From Neurospora crassa OR74A (lineage: Eukaryota; Ascomycota; Sordariomycetes; Sordariales; Sordariaceae): DNA of 64,000 nt. A program made the translations under genes and the position numbers. The first letter of the stretch is position 1; each line of letters starts with the position of its first letter. Positions 12,170-25,127 of the stretch are shown here, in pieces. The stretch is taken from assembly GCF_000182925.2 (NCBI RefSeq), contig NC_026506.1, forward strand, positions 2,790,001-2,854,000, written 5' to 3'. The notes under the pieces were generated by a model. It saw only the letters and a list, made by a program, of their open reading frames with translations. It had not been told where the DNA came from and ran no database searches.

Positions 12170-13769
12170 TCCTTCTCTAGTTCTTTGGAGGGGAAAACCG
12201 TACGGTATTAAACACCGTCGGATGAAAACCCCTAGTTCCATTTCGGTCGTAGTTCTCTACGCCGCTCCTACTTTACTTATAGCTATAACAGTTTTTACCT
12301 ACTATTATAACGAACTAATTTCGTCTCTTCTACCGCTATATTATCCTAATACTAAAATAATAAGGATAATAGGAATAGGATTAAATTAAGCGTACCGCTT
12401 CCTTTACTACCTTTCTATTTTATTCCCTACCGTTCTTTCCTCCGCCTTCTTCCCGCTTCCCTATCTTATTTCCCCGTTTATTACTCTACCTCTCCGCCTC
12501 CTTACCCTATTTATAAATACTTCCTCCCTATTATTTATTCTATTACTTTACAAATTTATATTTATTTATAATAATATAAGGACCCCCTTCTCTTATTTAT
12601 ATAATCCCCTATATAACGCCCCTTCCTAATCCTTCTTCTCCTTCCTCTTTATTATACCTTCTAGTAAAATAGCTTCCTCCGGCCGTTATCGCCCTAATCC
12701 GATCGATTTAACCTCCAACGTAGAAGGTCCCTCCTTTAGTACGTCCCTAAGCCCTATATCCCCTATAGTCGTACCTTTAGAACTTACATTCTTTATTTGT
12801 ACCCTTTGTAATTTCTTTAATAATTATCCTCCTCTAAACCGGTATAACTTCCTTCTTTATTCTCTTCAATTCTTATACTAATTTAATTAATATTATTCGT
12901 AAAATTCCTTACCTTTACTATACTTTAAATTTCACTTCCATCCTACGTAGCAATAAGCCTAACTCCCCTAATACTTTTTATAAGATTATTATTAAAAAAA
13001 TTTATTTTATTTCGATAATTAATAAATTTCTTATTCTTTATATTTCTTTTCCTTCATTATTATTTAACTTCTATCCTAGCCAGCGGTATTTAGAATACTA
13101 TTTACTCCTATACTTATAAAATATATATATTAAATATTCCTATAGGTTTGTACAACGCCTATAATATTATTTAAACGGCAGCCGTTACTATAATATTGGG
13201 TAATTAGAATAGGTTCGAATTTAACCTAAATACCTTCGTTTATATCGCTAATAATTTTACCTATTATATATATATTCGTTTAAAGTATAATAAATTACCT
13301 ACTAACTACGAGCATCTTCCCTACGCTATTAATTATAATATTACCGATTTTTAGTAGAAGGGTTATTATAAATTAATTATAAGAGATATTTATTATAATC
13401 GTATCCCTTCTCTTCCTAACAATAATATTATAAACCCGGTTCAAATTACGTCCAGCTCTAATAGTAGCGCTATTATTCTTACGTATATTATATCCAATAG
13501 TAGTAATTTTCTTACTCTTATTTATATAATTTCTAATTTTAATAGTAGTAATTCTATTTTTAGTAGCCCTATAATTATTAATATTCCCGGCCGCCCCCTT
13601 ATAAATAATAATTGGGTTTAGTAGCGCTATAAGGTTACTATAAATTAGGTTCGTATAATAGAATTATTCGAATAGTTTCTTAAATGTAATTAAGCGTTCG
13701 CTAAATAGTATTTTTCGGTTTTTATTATAACTATAATTTAGATAATTTTTATAATTAATATAATTGTCT

Positions 13770-16700
13770 CTTCCTTACTTCCGTCCTTCTATTTTAGTAT
13801 TATTAATATTCTATATTCTTCTTAAGAGTATTTTGTAATCTCTTTACACTACTCCTCCTCTAATTTAATTATTAATTAATACTCTCTCAACCTCCCTAAC
13901 CTTAATACCTATAATAGAATTCTTTTAGCTTTAACTCTATTATTTAGGAACTCCTAGAGTTCTTCCTTTATTAGTAGCTAAGCTTCTAAATTATTTTAGA
14001 AATTAGTATTTATATTAAGGTAATTTAAGATAATATAAATAAAGGTCTCCTTTTTAAATCTATAAGCGTAAATAGGGGTTAAGATATCCGGTACTTTCCT
14101 TTTATAGAGGAAAACCCGGAGGCTAATAATTTCCGTCCTAATTTAAATAAGGAGGGAGTTTTTCGTTTTAATTAATAAATACAATTCTTCTTTATCTTCT
14201 CTTAATTTTCAACGTCTTCCTTTCTTCTTTTTCGTATTAATTATATATTACTAAATAGCTTCTCTATTAAATTTAAGAATAAGGTTAATAATAGTAAATT
14301 CGTATTATCGCCTTAATTTTGCTACCGCTACTACTAAATAGTAATTATAATATAATACTTATTTCCGATTTATTGTATTTTCTAACTACTCTTCCCAATT
14401 AGCGGCTATTAATTCTAGGATTTACAATAGCAATAGTTAAGTCCCTAAATCCAGGGGAGGGCCGGTTACTATTACTAGTAATTTCTCCGTTAACGCTTAT
14501 TCCTCGGCCTATTATACTTTAATTACGCCGCTTTCTAATTTATTAGTAGGTAGCCGACTTTTCGATTATTATATTTGGATGTAACTAGAAATTTAAACTA
14601 TTATTCCCCGTACGAACCGGGTTTAGTCCGTCCGAGCGAGCCTTTCTTCGAAGGTTCGGACCCTTTTATTAAAGTAGAAGTCGAACGGTAGATAGAATAT
14701 TTCCGTCTCTAAATTTCTTATTAATATAATTTTATACGCCCCGGTAATAATTTTTAAATATTTAATCTAATATTTCGCTAACTTAATTACAATCCCTCGC
14801 AGTTTCCTATTAATTTCGGTTGGTTGGTAGAATATTGAAGTTCTATATATAATAGTATTACGAATATATTTAGTATATATTTCCCTTACCCGAATAAAGG
14901 AGCAACCCTATATTTTTATTACTAATTTTATAAGTATATTCGTCTAAATCATTATTTTTTATTTTACCGCTTCCGCGTAAGCCCTATAATTAAATTTATA
15001 ATTTAGCTATACCCTTAGGAATTATATTAATTCTATTAATTAAAGTATAATATCCCCGAATTAGAGAGTTTTCGTCCTTAGTACCCTTATCCGCGTAAAA
15101 TACATTAGCTCTATCTTAGTCGCTTCGAACTCTATACCTCTCGCCCCTACTTATTCTAAATATATTTCCTATACTATCTATAATATTTAATAATTTTCTT
15201 TAATAATATAGGCTACTACTATAATATTAATATTATTTACAAAGCTAATTATAATTATATTCGGAATTACTACTAACTTCCGGTATAATAAGGTAATAAA
15301 GAAAATAAATAGAATAGGGGAGAAGGGGGAGCCTTGCAATACGCTAATAATAATTATATAGGGGCGGAACGTTTCGTTATTAAAAAAGAGGGAACCTCTC
15401 TTCCTAGTAATAAAGTTCGCTACTTACCTAATAATCTATATTAGGAGTTATATTTCCTATAGGGTATATAAAAGCTACCTATAATTAACTCTATTGAACG
15501 CTCCTTTTAAATTAAAGAGTATAAGGAATATTACGGCTTTAAATTTTTAAGTTATATATACCGTATTAATAATTACCTAGATTATAAATTCTATTAAATA
15601 ACCTATTTAATTACCTATTTAGCCCTCCGGTAAGAAATTAAACTCTTTAATTACCTACGTAAATCTTTTAATTATAAATACTTCGAAGATTTTTCCTATA
15701 TTATTAAATAGTAATATCGGTCTCTATACGCTTACTAACTTTTATTAAGTAGCGCTCTTTCTAGGCTTTTTAAGAATAACGATTTTTGTATCCTTAAACC
15801 GCTATAGGAAATAACCGAATCGGAGGCTAGCGGATACTAAATATATTATAACTTACTAGAATAGCTACCTATATAACTTTAAAAATCTATTTAAATACTA
15901 ATCGACCCCGGGGGCTTTATTAAGTATTATCTAGGAAAGTATATTCTAAACGTCCTCTTTATTAATTAAATTGTTAATAACTATCGGGTTAATACCCTCT
16001 AGTAATTTAATCTAATCTAGTAGGTAATCTATTAGAACCTCTACCTTCGGGAAAAAACGATTGGTAAAAATTTTAGCCTTACTATTATAGTCTTTAATTT
16101 CTATTACCCCTTTATAAATTTAAAGGGCTAGTAATTTAAGTAGATTTATTAATCGGTAGCTTTAAATCCGGGCCTATTATTTTAATAATTAGAATTAATT
16201 TAAATTCTTTAAAATTTTAGTAATGTTATTATACTACGTAACCTACTAAGCCTTTATAATAATCCTCTTCTTTTTTATTATAATTTTAATAAACTCCTTC
16301 TAATTTAATACTATTTAATATTTAAACTACTCCTAGTATATCCTTTACGCTTCTTTTATAACCGTTTTACAATTTAATATTTACTAATTCGCTTTCTTCC
16401 CTCAACCTTTCTTCTAATACGGAACGAATTCCTCTATAATACTTATAAATTTTCCATCGAACTTACAAAAAGCGAATTTAAAATCCTCTATTATATTAAT
16501 CCTTTTTAGGACTAATATCCATTTCTCTAACGCCTCCTTCACCTTCTCTATATTTATAAAATTTTAATTATATTTTTCTTTTTCTTTAATCTTTTTATTT
16601 TTTCTTCTCGTTTAAACCTAAATTTCTTAAGAGTAATAGTCCAAGCCGGTTTATTCGTACCGCTATACTCCCTAATATTCAACCTTAACCCCGGGTAATA

Positions 16701-17270
16701 GCTATATATAATTAATTATTCTATCCCTCTCTCTTTATATTATATTCCCGAATTTAATTAGTTTATTATAAGGGGTAAATAAATTGAATTTTTAGCGTTA
16801 TACCTATATAAGGAAGCGAATAGCCCCTAAGTTAATCCTATTCTTTAAATCTTAATTAGGATAATAGAAATTAAAATCCCTAATAGTAATTAGGTTTTCC
16901 GCCGGAGGTCTGGTCTTAATGAATTCGAAAAGTAGTAACTCCTATTAATATTCTAACGTTCCCTACGTAAGGATAAGAGAGTAAATAGAATAAATAATCG
17001 TTAAATCCCTTAAATTCTTAAATATAATTATAATCCAATCCTTTCCGGTTTAGAAATTTAAATCCTTTAAATTCTATTTCTTATTTATATATATTACTAC
17101 CCTTCCTTTCTCCGAATAATTAACCCTAAAATACCTTCCGCTTCTAAGACAATAAATATTCCTATTTAAATTTCTACCCGGCTTCTAAATTACTATAATA
17201 TTATAGGTCTCCTTTTATTTAAATAGAAATTTTCTCCTCTTATACAACTTCCCTATATTCTAATAAAATA
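13770..17270 (-). pseudogene. LINE-A ORF2 (endonuclease, RT, zinc region), copy 4
   Basis: ORF2 nicks target DNA and copies the element RNA into it. In sense, the endonuclease motif reads RDFNFYYPN at about 16861-16893 (canonical GDFN-H-P). The RT active site reads SFVNNINI at about 15225-15250 (normally F-A/V-D-D). Near 14.0-14.14 kb a C-terminal zinc-type segment follows, of the kind found at the end of Tad1 ORF2 proteins. D to N, G to R and H to Y changes all fit C-to-T mutation on one strand or the other. Boundaries are approximate because the frame is broken throughout. Confidence 0.82.
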
Positions 17271-17319
17271 TTTTTAGTTAAATTATTAATTACTTTAGAA
17301 TAGGGTTCCTTCTAATCCT

Positions 17320-18941
17320 TTAGCGGAGAATAAGGGTATTACTTCCCTAAGGGGGGCTATAATTATATAAGTACTATTACTATTACGTAACCAACTTCCC
17401 CCTACATTTTATAAATATATATAGTATTTATTTATTAAACCCTACGGGGTTATAGGCTTCGGCCGGTTGAATAGGCCGATTAATTTTTTCAACCGTCCCC
17501 TCTTTATACCTCCTCCTATATATTTCTCTAGGGTAATAATAATATAAAAATTGGAGGGAGCGTTTAGAAAGACGCCTTCATCTATAATCTCTATCGTCGG
17601 CTCTAATACCTTTCCGGCTAAGTTCTTATAGGGAGCGAACGCCTACGGCCTTTTAATATACGTAATAAACGCCTTTGTAATCGCCTTCCGAAGAATAGGG
17701 TACTCCTTACAATTATATATATAATACTCCTTCTTCCTATATAATTTATAATAAACAAATAATTTATTATTATTAAATAGACAATTTATTTCGCTAAAGT
17801 AATTTCCTTTATATTTAGCCTCGCTATAGTAAGTATAAATATTATTTTAATAGTAGAATTTTACTATATATTTAATTCCCTAATATTTAAAATATTATTA
17901 AATATTATTCGAAGCTTAGAATAGTTCGTATAGGTATATACCGCTATCCTAGAAAAAGAAGTTATTTTAAAAAAAATATACTACTGATATAGTAGCAATT
18001 TTTATAAGGAATAGGCCTCTACTCTCTCCGTTTCTTTTTTTCTATAACTAAACTCTAATAATAGATACCTCCGGGTTCTTCTTTTTTACTATATTCGAAA
18101 TAACTTCCGCTATAGTATAATTATTAATATTATTTTAGGGTACGCCCCGAACTAATATACCTACGGTATTGATAGTAATAAAAATATTGGGGCTAAAAAC
18201 TTTTTTAACCTATACTTAATTTCGCTAGTACTAAATATATATAAATTTATTAAATATAATTATATAATTTCCGGTTATTAGTATCTTAATAATTACGCGG
18301 ACTACTAGGCTAGGTTTCTTCTTATTTAAGTAAATAATTAGGGTCGTCTTCGTATCTTCGTTCAAACGGTTTATAAATTCGGTAGTAATCGTTATTCCCT
18401 TAATAGTAAATTATTACTCAAAATTAGAAGAAATAAATTTCTTAATAATAGTAGGTAATTATTAGAAAGTAACACCGATCTTACTCGGGCTAACTTTCGC
18501 TACAATATTGGCCTAATACTTTGGCGCTTCTTAAACGCCTTTCTTAATCTCCTTTAAAATATCTTTCTTTAAATTATTAAAATCCTTCTTAATAATAAAC
18601 TAATTGGTTCTAACCTTATTAACTTCGGGTCGCGTAAACCTACTTTTTCCGACGTATACTTTTATAAATTCGAAAAGTAATTCTCAAATTTAATAATAAT
18701 CTTCGGTCGAAATAGTATTATAATCTATAGACTTATTCGCTTTAGTAATAAACTTCTTTAATATTTTATCATCTTCTTCTATTTTATCCAAAATCTTCGT
18801 AGTAAGTACGGCTTTAGGATCGTTATATACTAAAATATCCACAAGCGGGTTATAAACGCTATTTTCAAATCCACAAGCACCGCTATTAATAGCCATCGGC
18901 AACGACAATACAACGCCATCGCTGCGCTCGTCGCAGGACAT
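17320..18941 (-). pseudogene. LINE-A ORF1, copy 4
   Basis: The best-preserved ORF1 start in the window is an 83-codon open stretch at 18690-18941 beginning MSCDERSDGVVLSLPMAINS. It still holds CpG- and GC-rich bases. Downstream the frame is stop-ridden but aligns with the other ORF1 copies. A RIPed CCHC zinc knuckle is recognisable in the equivalent part of copy 5. I chose the start at 18941 because the ATG is followed by conserved sequence in all copies (ATA in copy 5). Confidence 0.72.
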
Positions 18942-19047
18942 CGTAAGGGACGTAAACGATCCTCCTAAGTCGATTGCCGTTATTAGTTTTCGTTTTAGAG
19001 TACTCCTCGACTAGAAATCGGCGTTTCCAGTTTCAAAGCAGTTTTTA

Positions 19048-19065
19048 AATTAGTATTATTCGTAA
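19048..19065. repeat. 18-bp target-site duplication, right copy
   Basis: Exact repeat of 12099-12116. The outer LINE resumes directly after it. Confidence 0.95.
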
Positions 19066-20012
19066 GATTCTTTACTTTTACTATATTTTAAATTTCGCTT
19101 CCGTTTTGCGTAGCGATAAATTTAGTTCCCCTAATAATTTCTATAAGGTTATTACTAAGAAGATTTATTTTATTTTAGTAATTAATAAATTTTTTATTTT
19201 CTATATTTCCTTTCTTTTATTATTATTTAACTTCTATTTTAACCGGCGGTGCCTAGAATATTACCTATTCCTATACTTATAAAATATATATATTAAATAT
19301 TCCTATAGGTTTATACAATACTTATAATATTATTTAGCCGGTAGCTATTACTATAGTATTAGGTAGTTAGAATAGGTTCGAACGCAATTTAAATACCTTT
19401 ATTCGTACCGCTAATAATTTCGCCCATTATATATATATTTATTTAAAACGTAATAAATTACTTATTAACTATAAATATTTTCCCTACGCTATTAGTTATA
19501 ATATCGCCGACTTTTAGCGAAAGGGTTATTATAAATTAATTATAAGAGATATTTACTATAGTTATATCCTTTCTTTTTCCGGCGGTAGTACTATAAACCT
19601 GGTTCGGATTACGTCCAACTTTAATAGTAATATTATTACTCCTATACGTATCGTATCCGGCGGTAGTAGTTTTACTATTTTTATTTATATAATCTTTGGT
19701 TTTAGTAGTAGTAATTCTGTTCCTAGTAGCCCTATAGTTATTAATACTCCCGGCCGCCCCCTTATAAACGATAATTAAATTTAATAGCGCTATAAGGTTA
19801 TTACGAATTAGGTTCGTATAATAGAGTTATTTGAATAGCTTCTTAGGCGTAATTAGGCGCTCGTTAAATAGTGTTTTTCGGTTCTTACTATAGCTACGGC
19901 TTAGATAGCTCCTGTAATTAGTACAATCGTCTCCTCCCCGTCCTTATCCTTTTGTTCTAGTGTTGTTGATGTTCTGCATTCTTTTTAGGAGTGCCTCGCG
20001 ATCTCTTCGCGC
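19066..20012 (-). mobile_element. LINE-A copy 3, 5'-truncated half
   Basis: Continuation of the LINE that breaks at 12116. It aligns with 12.9-13.87 kb of the full-length copy, corresponding to the ORF2 C-terminal part. It ends at its 5' truncation point at 20012, directly before the ATTCTTTTCGTTTA duplication. It keeps a few more CG- and TG-containing stretches toward 19.9-20.0 kb than its neighbours. Confidence 0.92.
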
Positions 20013-20026
20013 ATTCTTTTCGTTTA
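20013..20026. repeat. Target-site duplication, right copy (outer LINE)
   Basis: ATTCTTTTCGTTTA, matching 11316-11329. Confidence 0.9.
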
Positions 20027-20700
20027 GTTCTTCTTTAAATTCGTTTATATTTTTAATTTCGTTATTAGAATAATAGAAATTATTTCCTAATCCTTCGAAT
20101 TCTTTTACTTCTCAAGTTTCTTTATCCTAAAGTACTATTACCTCTAGGGGTTAGTCTATATACAATCCTATATACTTAATATTCTAAATAATTATATTAG
20201 CTACTTAATTAATATTAGGGTTATAAAGTTATAATTATAGCTATTCTAAAATAATTAGGTAGTTTATTGCTAGGTTGGCTATAAAGAACTAAATAACCTC
20301 CTTATAATCGTTAATACGTATTGTGGTTTTAATATATTAATCTACCTATTCCTTAAAAGCGCTATCTACTAAATGTAGCGGCCTTAGTTTTTCTAAGGTT
20401 TTGAGTTCTAGGTATACCTTCTTAGCGAATAATCGGTCGATAAAGGTTTTGCCCGAATATCCTGAGTCTACTAATAATATATATTATATTTCGTTATTAT
20501 ACTAGGAATATTAAAGGTATATAGAAAGAAGGGTTATATTCTATTTATAAAATTCCAAACTACCTAATTTAAATAGCTCTATCCTCTAATAACTAATAGT
20601 ATAGATATTAAATCTCTTTATCCTTATCCCTATTTCTTTCCTTTAAGTCTTAAAATACCCTAAGGCGTAACTTAGCCCTAGGGTTCGCTATTTCCTTATT
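20027..20700 (-). pseudogene. Gypsy-1 aspartyl protease region
   Basis: In sense, the frame from about 20500 downward reads ILLVDSGYSGKTFIDRLF followed by LELKTLEKLRPLHLVDSAF and, further on, FFIANLAINYLIIL. The D-S-G loop is the catalytic aspartate motif of retropepsins, and here the Asp is still intact. The frame joins to the RT part at 11329 across the LINE nest. Gypsy-2 has a homologous but more damaged version at about 50.2 kb (ILLIDFNYIRKAFINK). Confidence 0.78.
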
Positions 20701-20859
20701 AGGTTAGGGTAGTAGTAGGAGTTAGAGCTATTAGAACCGCTACTACCGGCGCTGGATTGGCCGTATCCGCTATAGTACAATTAGCGATTAGTATACTTAC
20801 GTTAGACTTCTAGCGTATAGTAATACCTAAACTAGGTTAATTGGCCTATTTACTTTTAG

Positions 20860-21949
20860 GGCCGTAATTAATATTACTTCTATAGTCCTTAGCTAAATAT
20901 CTTTTCTTATTATAATTTATATAATTACCCTTATTATAACGTTCTTGTAAAATATTTTTATAGATTTCTATAAGCTTTATATAATCGATATCTATTAAAT
21001 TAGGGTCCTTTTATTTATTACTACTATTATTGCCGGTATTATTATTATTATTAGTTATTTAAATATAGTTGTTATAGAACGAAGCTTTAGTATATATTTT
21101 AATAATATTATAGAATAGGATCGATTATCCTTTCTAGTTATTATGTTCCGGCTGGACGTAGTAGTAGGATACTAAGTTGGTTAGTAACTTAGATACTTTT
21201 TAATATAAAAGACGAACCTTTGTAACCGTATTATAATTGTAATAATTAGTTAGCGAGATGAATTTAGCCTCGAAATCCTTGTAATTAGAGTACTTACCGG
21301 CTTGCTTAAAATTTAGCAACTCCCTCTCTACTATAGCTACAAAGTTACCTTATTTATAATATTTATTTAAATAAATAAGAAACTCCTCGCCCGTCTTCTA
21401 TTTCTAATAGATTAAATAGTAGGGGTTATTTAAGATAAATTAATAATACTTGTTAATATTAATTTTAGCCTCGCTATTCAAGTAGGCTATAGTATAGAGG
21501 AGTTTTAATAATTCGTCGGGAAATTCGTATTTATTTATTAATTAATAATTGTAAATAGTTGAATTCTAAGCGCTATAGGTATTATAGTACTTAATAGTAT
21601 CTATTTCCTCGCTATCGAAATATTCGGGGTCTTTATAAAGAGCTTTATAGTAATAGCCGGATTAGGGATTAGGTAATGGCGAATAACCGCTAGGACTACT
21701 AGAGCCTCTAGGACTATTAGAACCTCCTAGTCCGCCGGGGAATCTTCTACCTCTTCCGCCGGGGAATCTTCTACCTCTTCCGCCGGGGAATCTTCTACTA
21801 GGAAAACTACTATTACTTTTAAGTAGGCCTCTTCTACCTTTAAAACCGCTACCTACTATATTAGGGCTAAAGTTAATTCCTATGCCCAATCCTTTAAGGC
21901 TACTATTATTAGGACTATTATTTATATTATTAAAGTTAAAGCTAATTCC
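20860..21949 (-). pseudogene. Gypsy-1 gag: capsid domain, zinc knuckle, RGG repeats
   Basis: Gag forms the virus-like particle and binds RNA. In sense, the Gly/Arg-rich block (21664-21860) comes first and is followed by a helical capsid-like stretch (EFPDELLKLLYTIAYL, GEEFLIYLNKYYKQGNFVAI). A zinc knuckle at 20882-20925 reads YINYNKKRYLAKDY, which is a CX2CX4HX4C knuckle with every C and the H changed to Y. The frame is unusually open here. The N-terminal half lies on the far side of the MULE. Confidence 0.78.
21732..21797 (-). repeat. 24-bp tandem repeat encoding RRFPGGRG
   Basis: Nearly three copies of a 24-bp unit beginning CCGCCGGGGAATCTTCTACC encode repeats of the octapeptide RRFPGGRG in gypsy-1 gag. 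The unit is GC-rich and has escaped RIP because it holds almost no CA or TG on either strand. Arg-Gly repeats commonly bind RNA. Confidence 0.85.
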
Positions 21950-21958
21950 CTTACCTAA
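21950..21958. repeat. 9-bp target-site duplication of the MULE, left
   Basis: CTTACCTAA, repeated at 25119-25127. Removing the MULE and one copy rejoins gypsy-1 gag in frame (GPRGLGKGISFNFN). Confidence 0.85.
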
Positions 21959-21998
21959 GAGGAACCCTAGGCACACCCACCCGTTTCCCTACGTACAC
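21959..21998. repeat. MULE terminal inverted repeat, left
   Basis: Pairs with 25080-25118 in inverted orientation. Identity extends through CACCCACCCGTTTCCC and on to ACGTACAC. Confidence 0.92.
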
Positions 21999-22299
21999 CC
22001 ACCCTACCCCAGTTTTCACTTGTTATGTAAAATATGTTATTTTAGCCGTAAAAATCGTAATTTGTAATGTCTCAAGGAAGGTTAACTAGGGAAACGCACT
22101 GCAAAGCATCTATAAATAATACTGAGATTCTGATAATACTTCTATAGTATTGAGAAATAGTACTATTGTTTCTACTGTACCTCTAGTCTAAATGCTAATA
22201 TCTAACAATTTAGAGAGCTCATTAGATGAGCCAATTAATGATATTTTAATAACCTTATCCCTCTTTGCTCTTTATTCTTACGCTCTTACTACCTAATAT

Positions 22300-24710
22300 T
22301 TCGCTAGTTTATTATCCTTATTATTATCGATTACCTCAATACAACTACATACCTCACTGCGGGTATTACAGGCATCTATAACCTCAATACTATCACCCAG
22401 CTCGTGTTAAGAATAGTTACAGCGCGCTGAGGCCCGTATAGGGGCAATAGTCTTTGTACTACTACGGGGAGCCTTCGCCTTACCTTTAGATTTTTGGGTA
22501 GAGGATTGACGTAGTAGAATAAGTTTATTACTAAACGGACCTCCTTACTTAGGAGGGCGACCCTTTAGTATACCTATAATAGCTAGGCAAAGTTGTAAAT
22601 ACTTATTTACCGTATCCTAATATAGTAGTTAGTATAGGAAGGCAACGGGGGTTTAAGTAGGGTAACTTATACATCATTAATTAAGATGCTAATATAAATA
22701 ATAGTCAACTTTAGTAATTAAGACCGTCTTACCCTCTTCCTTCTTAGCATCTATCTTATAAGTATATAATAAACTATATTAGGCTCTAAACTGCCTAATA
22801 TAAGGTTTGAGAGGGGTGTTGGGCAGCCTTATAGTGGCGAGACTAGTATAATACTATTGATATTGCTAATTGAGTAACTAGTATACCCAAGCAGTAATAT
22901 TAAGCGGAGTATTACTAACCTAGGGACGCCCAATCTAGTCTATACGGACTCGTAATACTGCTAATGCAATAGCCTCCTTAAAATAGGTATAGCGGCGGGC
23001 GATATACTAGTTAGAGGTATAATATAAATTTATTAATCCGCCGCGAGCAGATAACTTATACGATTTAAGTAAACTATTATTAGATTCACTTGGCGATGTA
23101 GTTCTTTGCTTACAATTGAAGTAGTGCTTCGTATAGCAACCAGCCTACTCCGTTTTACAAGGAAGCAAGTCATTCGTAATCTATATAACGATAGTTTCCT
23201 ATACCTCGTTAAATTGCCGACGAAGTAGTAACTAAGCTTCTTCAAACTCCGTTACCGACGGGGCATAAATTATATACTACTATATATAAAAGAACCCTGC
23301 TCTAGTATTAGCGACCTTGATAGGGAGCGGGCTAAGCCCAGCCTACATTCGAATAGTAGTCTTGACCTTCTTGTGCATACAATATAATTTATTAATATTA
23401 TCTTAATTTTATTAATCTATTACCGGTTATTATAATTGCCCTACTGCCGCCTTACTATTATTAGAGTTATTACTACCGCTATCCTCCTCACTAGACCCCT
23501 TACCCTCCCTCTCTCTATCATTTTCATACTTACTATCGCTTTACTCTATATGCTCCTAATCGTTTTTAAAATGCTTAACGATATTATAATTAATATGCTA
23601 CACATATCGTTAATATTGGACGTTAGGGAACACTCGACCAATAGCTCTAATCAATTGGGTATCGCTATCAGTAATAATTATATTTGGTAGAGGGATATTA
23701 AATTCGTTAATAATCTTTCTAATATGCTCAATTAACTACCCAAATCCTTTATCCTTCTCGTTATTAATAATTACTTAAAAGATTAGTATTAATGATTTTT
23801 TAGGGGTAAGTACAATGCCTTGTACTACTAGTATATGATACCGGTTGGTCTTATATATAGCATTAAGTAGTAAACAGTATAGGTATCGCCTCTACATCCT
23901 CTTTTGCTTTCTAGTTAACTAAAGAGTGTAGCGTATTATACTAGGTTCGTTATTATCGTTGCTACTAATAGCGTTACTATTACTATTACTCCCCTCCTTA
24001 TCCCTATTATAAGGATTAAAGTTGATATACTTGGCGGCGATGGATTCATCGTTCTCAAGATAACGAACGAATACTTGAATATCTTGGTAACCCCCTCTTT
24101 CTACGCGTCTTATTCTCTGTCGCATATTCTTTAGATCCTTATATATAAGTAGTATTTTAGGAAATTTTGCTTTAACTATTGTATAGATTTCCCGTATTCC
24201 TAGTGACCGTTGTCGAAGGAGGTCTTTAATAAACGTAATGTAATTGGGTTTAAGCGACTTCAACCGGAATATAATATAACTATTTAAATAGCGCGATAGG
24301 CGATAGCCTTTATGTATAAGGTTCTTTGCCCGTATAGTATAGAGATAGTTATTCTATTTGAGGGATTGAACTACTATTTGGAATAGGCAATTGGGTACAG
24401 TCTTTCTAGTAGTTGTATATTGTTTCTTATATAGGTTCGATAGCGGTAGAGGTTGTGATTTAGCGCGGTTATATTTCAAAACTACGCGTTGAGGCTCCCT
24501 TATACTAACTTTCTATATAGGCGAGCTTTTATCGAACTTATTACTACGCTTACATACGAGACTAAAACGATGGCGACGGTACATTTCAATAACGTAAGTA
24601 TAAATATTACTAAAGTAATTCTAAGGAGGGATATTGAGTATTGAATCGTTGGGAGGTATAGCCTATTCAGCATCGGAATTGTAAGAGGATTCGCTTGCAA
24701 AAGTAACGGA
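22300..24710 (-). pseudogene. MULE transposase
   Basis: In sense, 24.4-24.26 kb holds a FAR1/WRKY-like DNA-binding region. A 114-codon open stretch follows (23919-24263, starting MKSLKPNYITFIKDLL). The DDE core comes next. The first catalytic position is LNAIYKTNRYH at about 23855-23880, with D changed to N (codon 23862-23864). The second is IITDSDTQLIRAIGRVFPNV (Asp at 23661-23669). A C/H block follows near 23.6 kb (RYV-HINYNIVKHF). A 70-codon stretch at 23033-23245 and a basic tail, GRPPK, near 22.55 kb match the usual C-terminus. Stops and a frameshift near 23.87 kb make it inactive. Confidence 0.85.
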
Positions 24711-25079
24711 TGAGGTATTTAAATCGCAACAGCGGCGAGGTATAGTTACTTTAATTGATATTTAAACGATTATTAGCGATTAAGAACACTTATAGTTAAT
24801 TAAAAGTATTTAAATACAATTAAAGTTGATTAGTTTGAGTAAGATTATATACATTAAGTATAGAGTATATAAATAAATATAATGCAAATGGATGTAGTGC
24901 AATGAGTGTAGTATGGGAGTAGTATGGGTACGACCGGCCGTGTGAAAAAGAGAGAAAGAAAGTAGCTAAGTTAGCAGTAATAATGCGTACATTGAAAAGA
25001 TGAAATTTTGCGGGTAAAAACGGGATTTCAATGTCAGGTGTTATTCAGCTGTAAGACCCACTTTCTGGTGGATTCCTAC

Positions 25080-25118
25080 GTGTACGTAGGGAAACGGGTG
25101 GGTGTGCCTAGGGTTCCT
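25080..25118. repeat. MULE terminal inverted repeat, right
   Basis: Inverted copy of 21959-21998. Followed by CTTACCTAA at 25119-25127, the second copy of the target duplication. Confidence 0.92.
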
Positions 25119-25127
25119 CTTACCTAA

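Larger units (their letters stand above)
12117..19047 (-). mobile_element. LINE-A copy 4, full length (6931 bp)
   Basis: A full-length Tad1-like LINE on the minus strand lies between exact 18-bp duplications. The 3' end is at the low coordinate, with the terminal inverted repeat CCCTATAC/GTATAGGG at 12133-12140 and 12162-12169. The 5' end is the family block ending near 19045, preceded in sense by a short run of A. Order in sense is 5' UTR, ORF1, ORF2, and an approximately 0.8-kb 3' region. Length agrees with the plus-strand copy at 30540-37505 apart from that copy's longer A-tract. It is heavily RIPed, with no intact ORF. Confidence 0.95.
21959..25118 (-). mobile_element. MULE DNA transposon (3160 bp) inside gypsy-1
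   Basis: A Mutator-like element is bounded by terminal inverted repeats of about 40 bp (21959-21998 and 25080-25118; each contains AGGAACCCTAGGCACACCC) and a 9-bp target duplication, the usual size for MULEs. It encodes one transposase on the minus strand. It carries far more CA and TG than the surrounding DNA (for example near 22.1 and 24.9 kb), so it was RIPed lightly or not at all. The transposase is nevertheless broken by stops and at least one frameshift. Confidence 0.9.

Noticed and set aside
21882-22067. 61-codon plus-strand frame
   Set aside because: Crosses the left border of the MULE and is antisense to gypsy-1 gag.
23436-23690. 84-codon plus-strand frame
   Set aside because: Antisense to the DDE core of the MULE transposase, which is the supported reading.
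21956-25122. TA or 4-bp target duplication for the MULE
   Set aside because: TA and ACCT can also be read at the borders, but the 9-bp CTTACCTAA duplicate is longer, typical of MULEs, and restores the gag frame.
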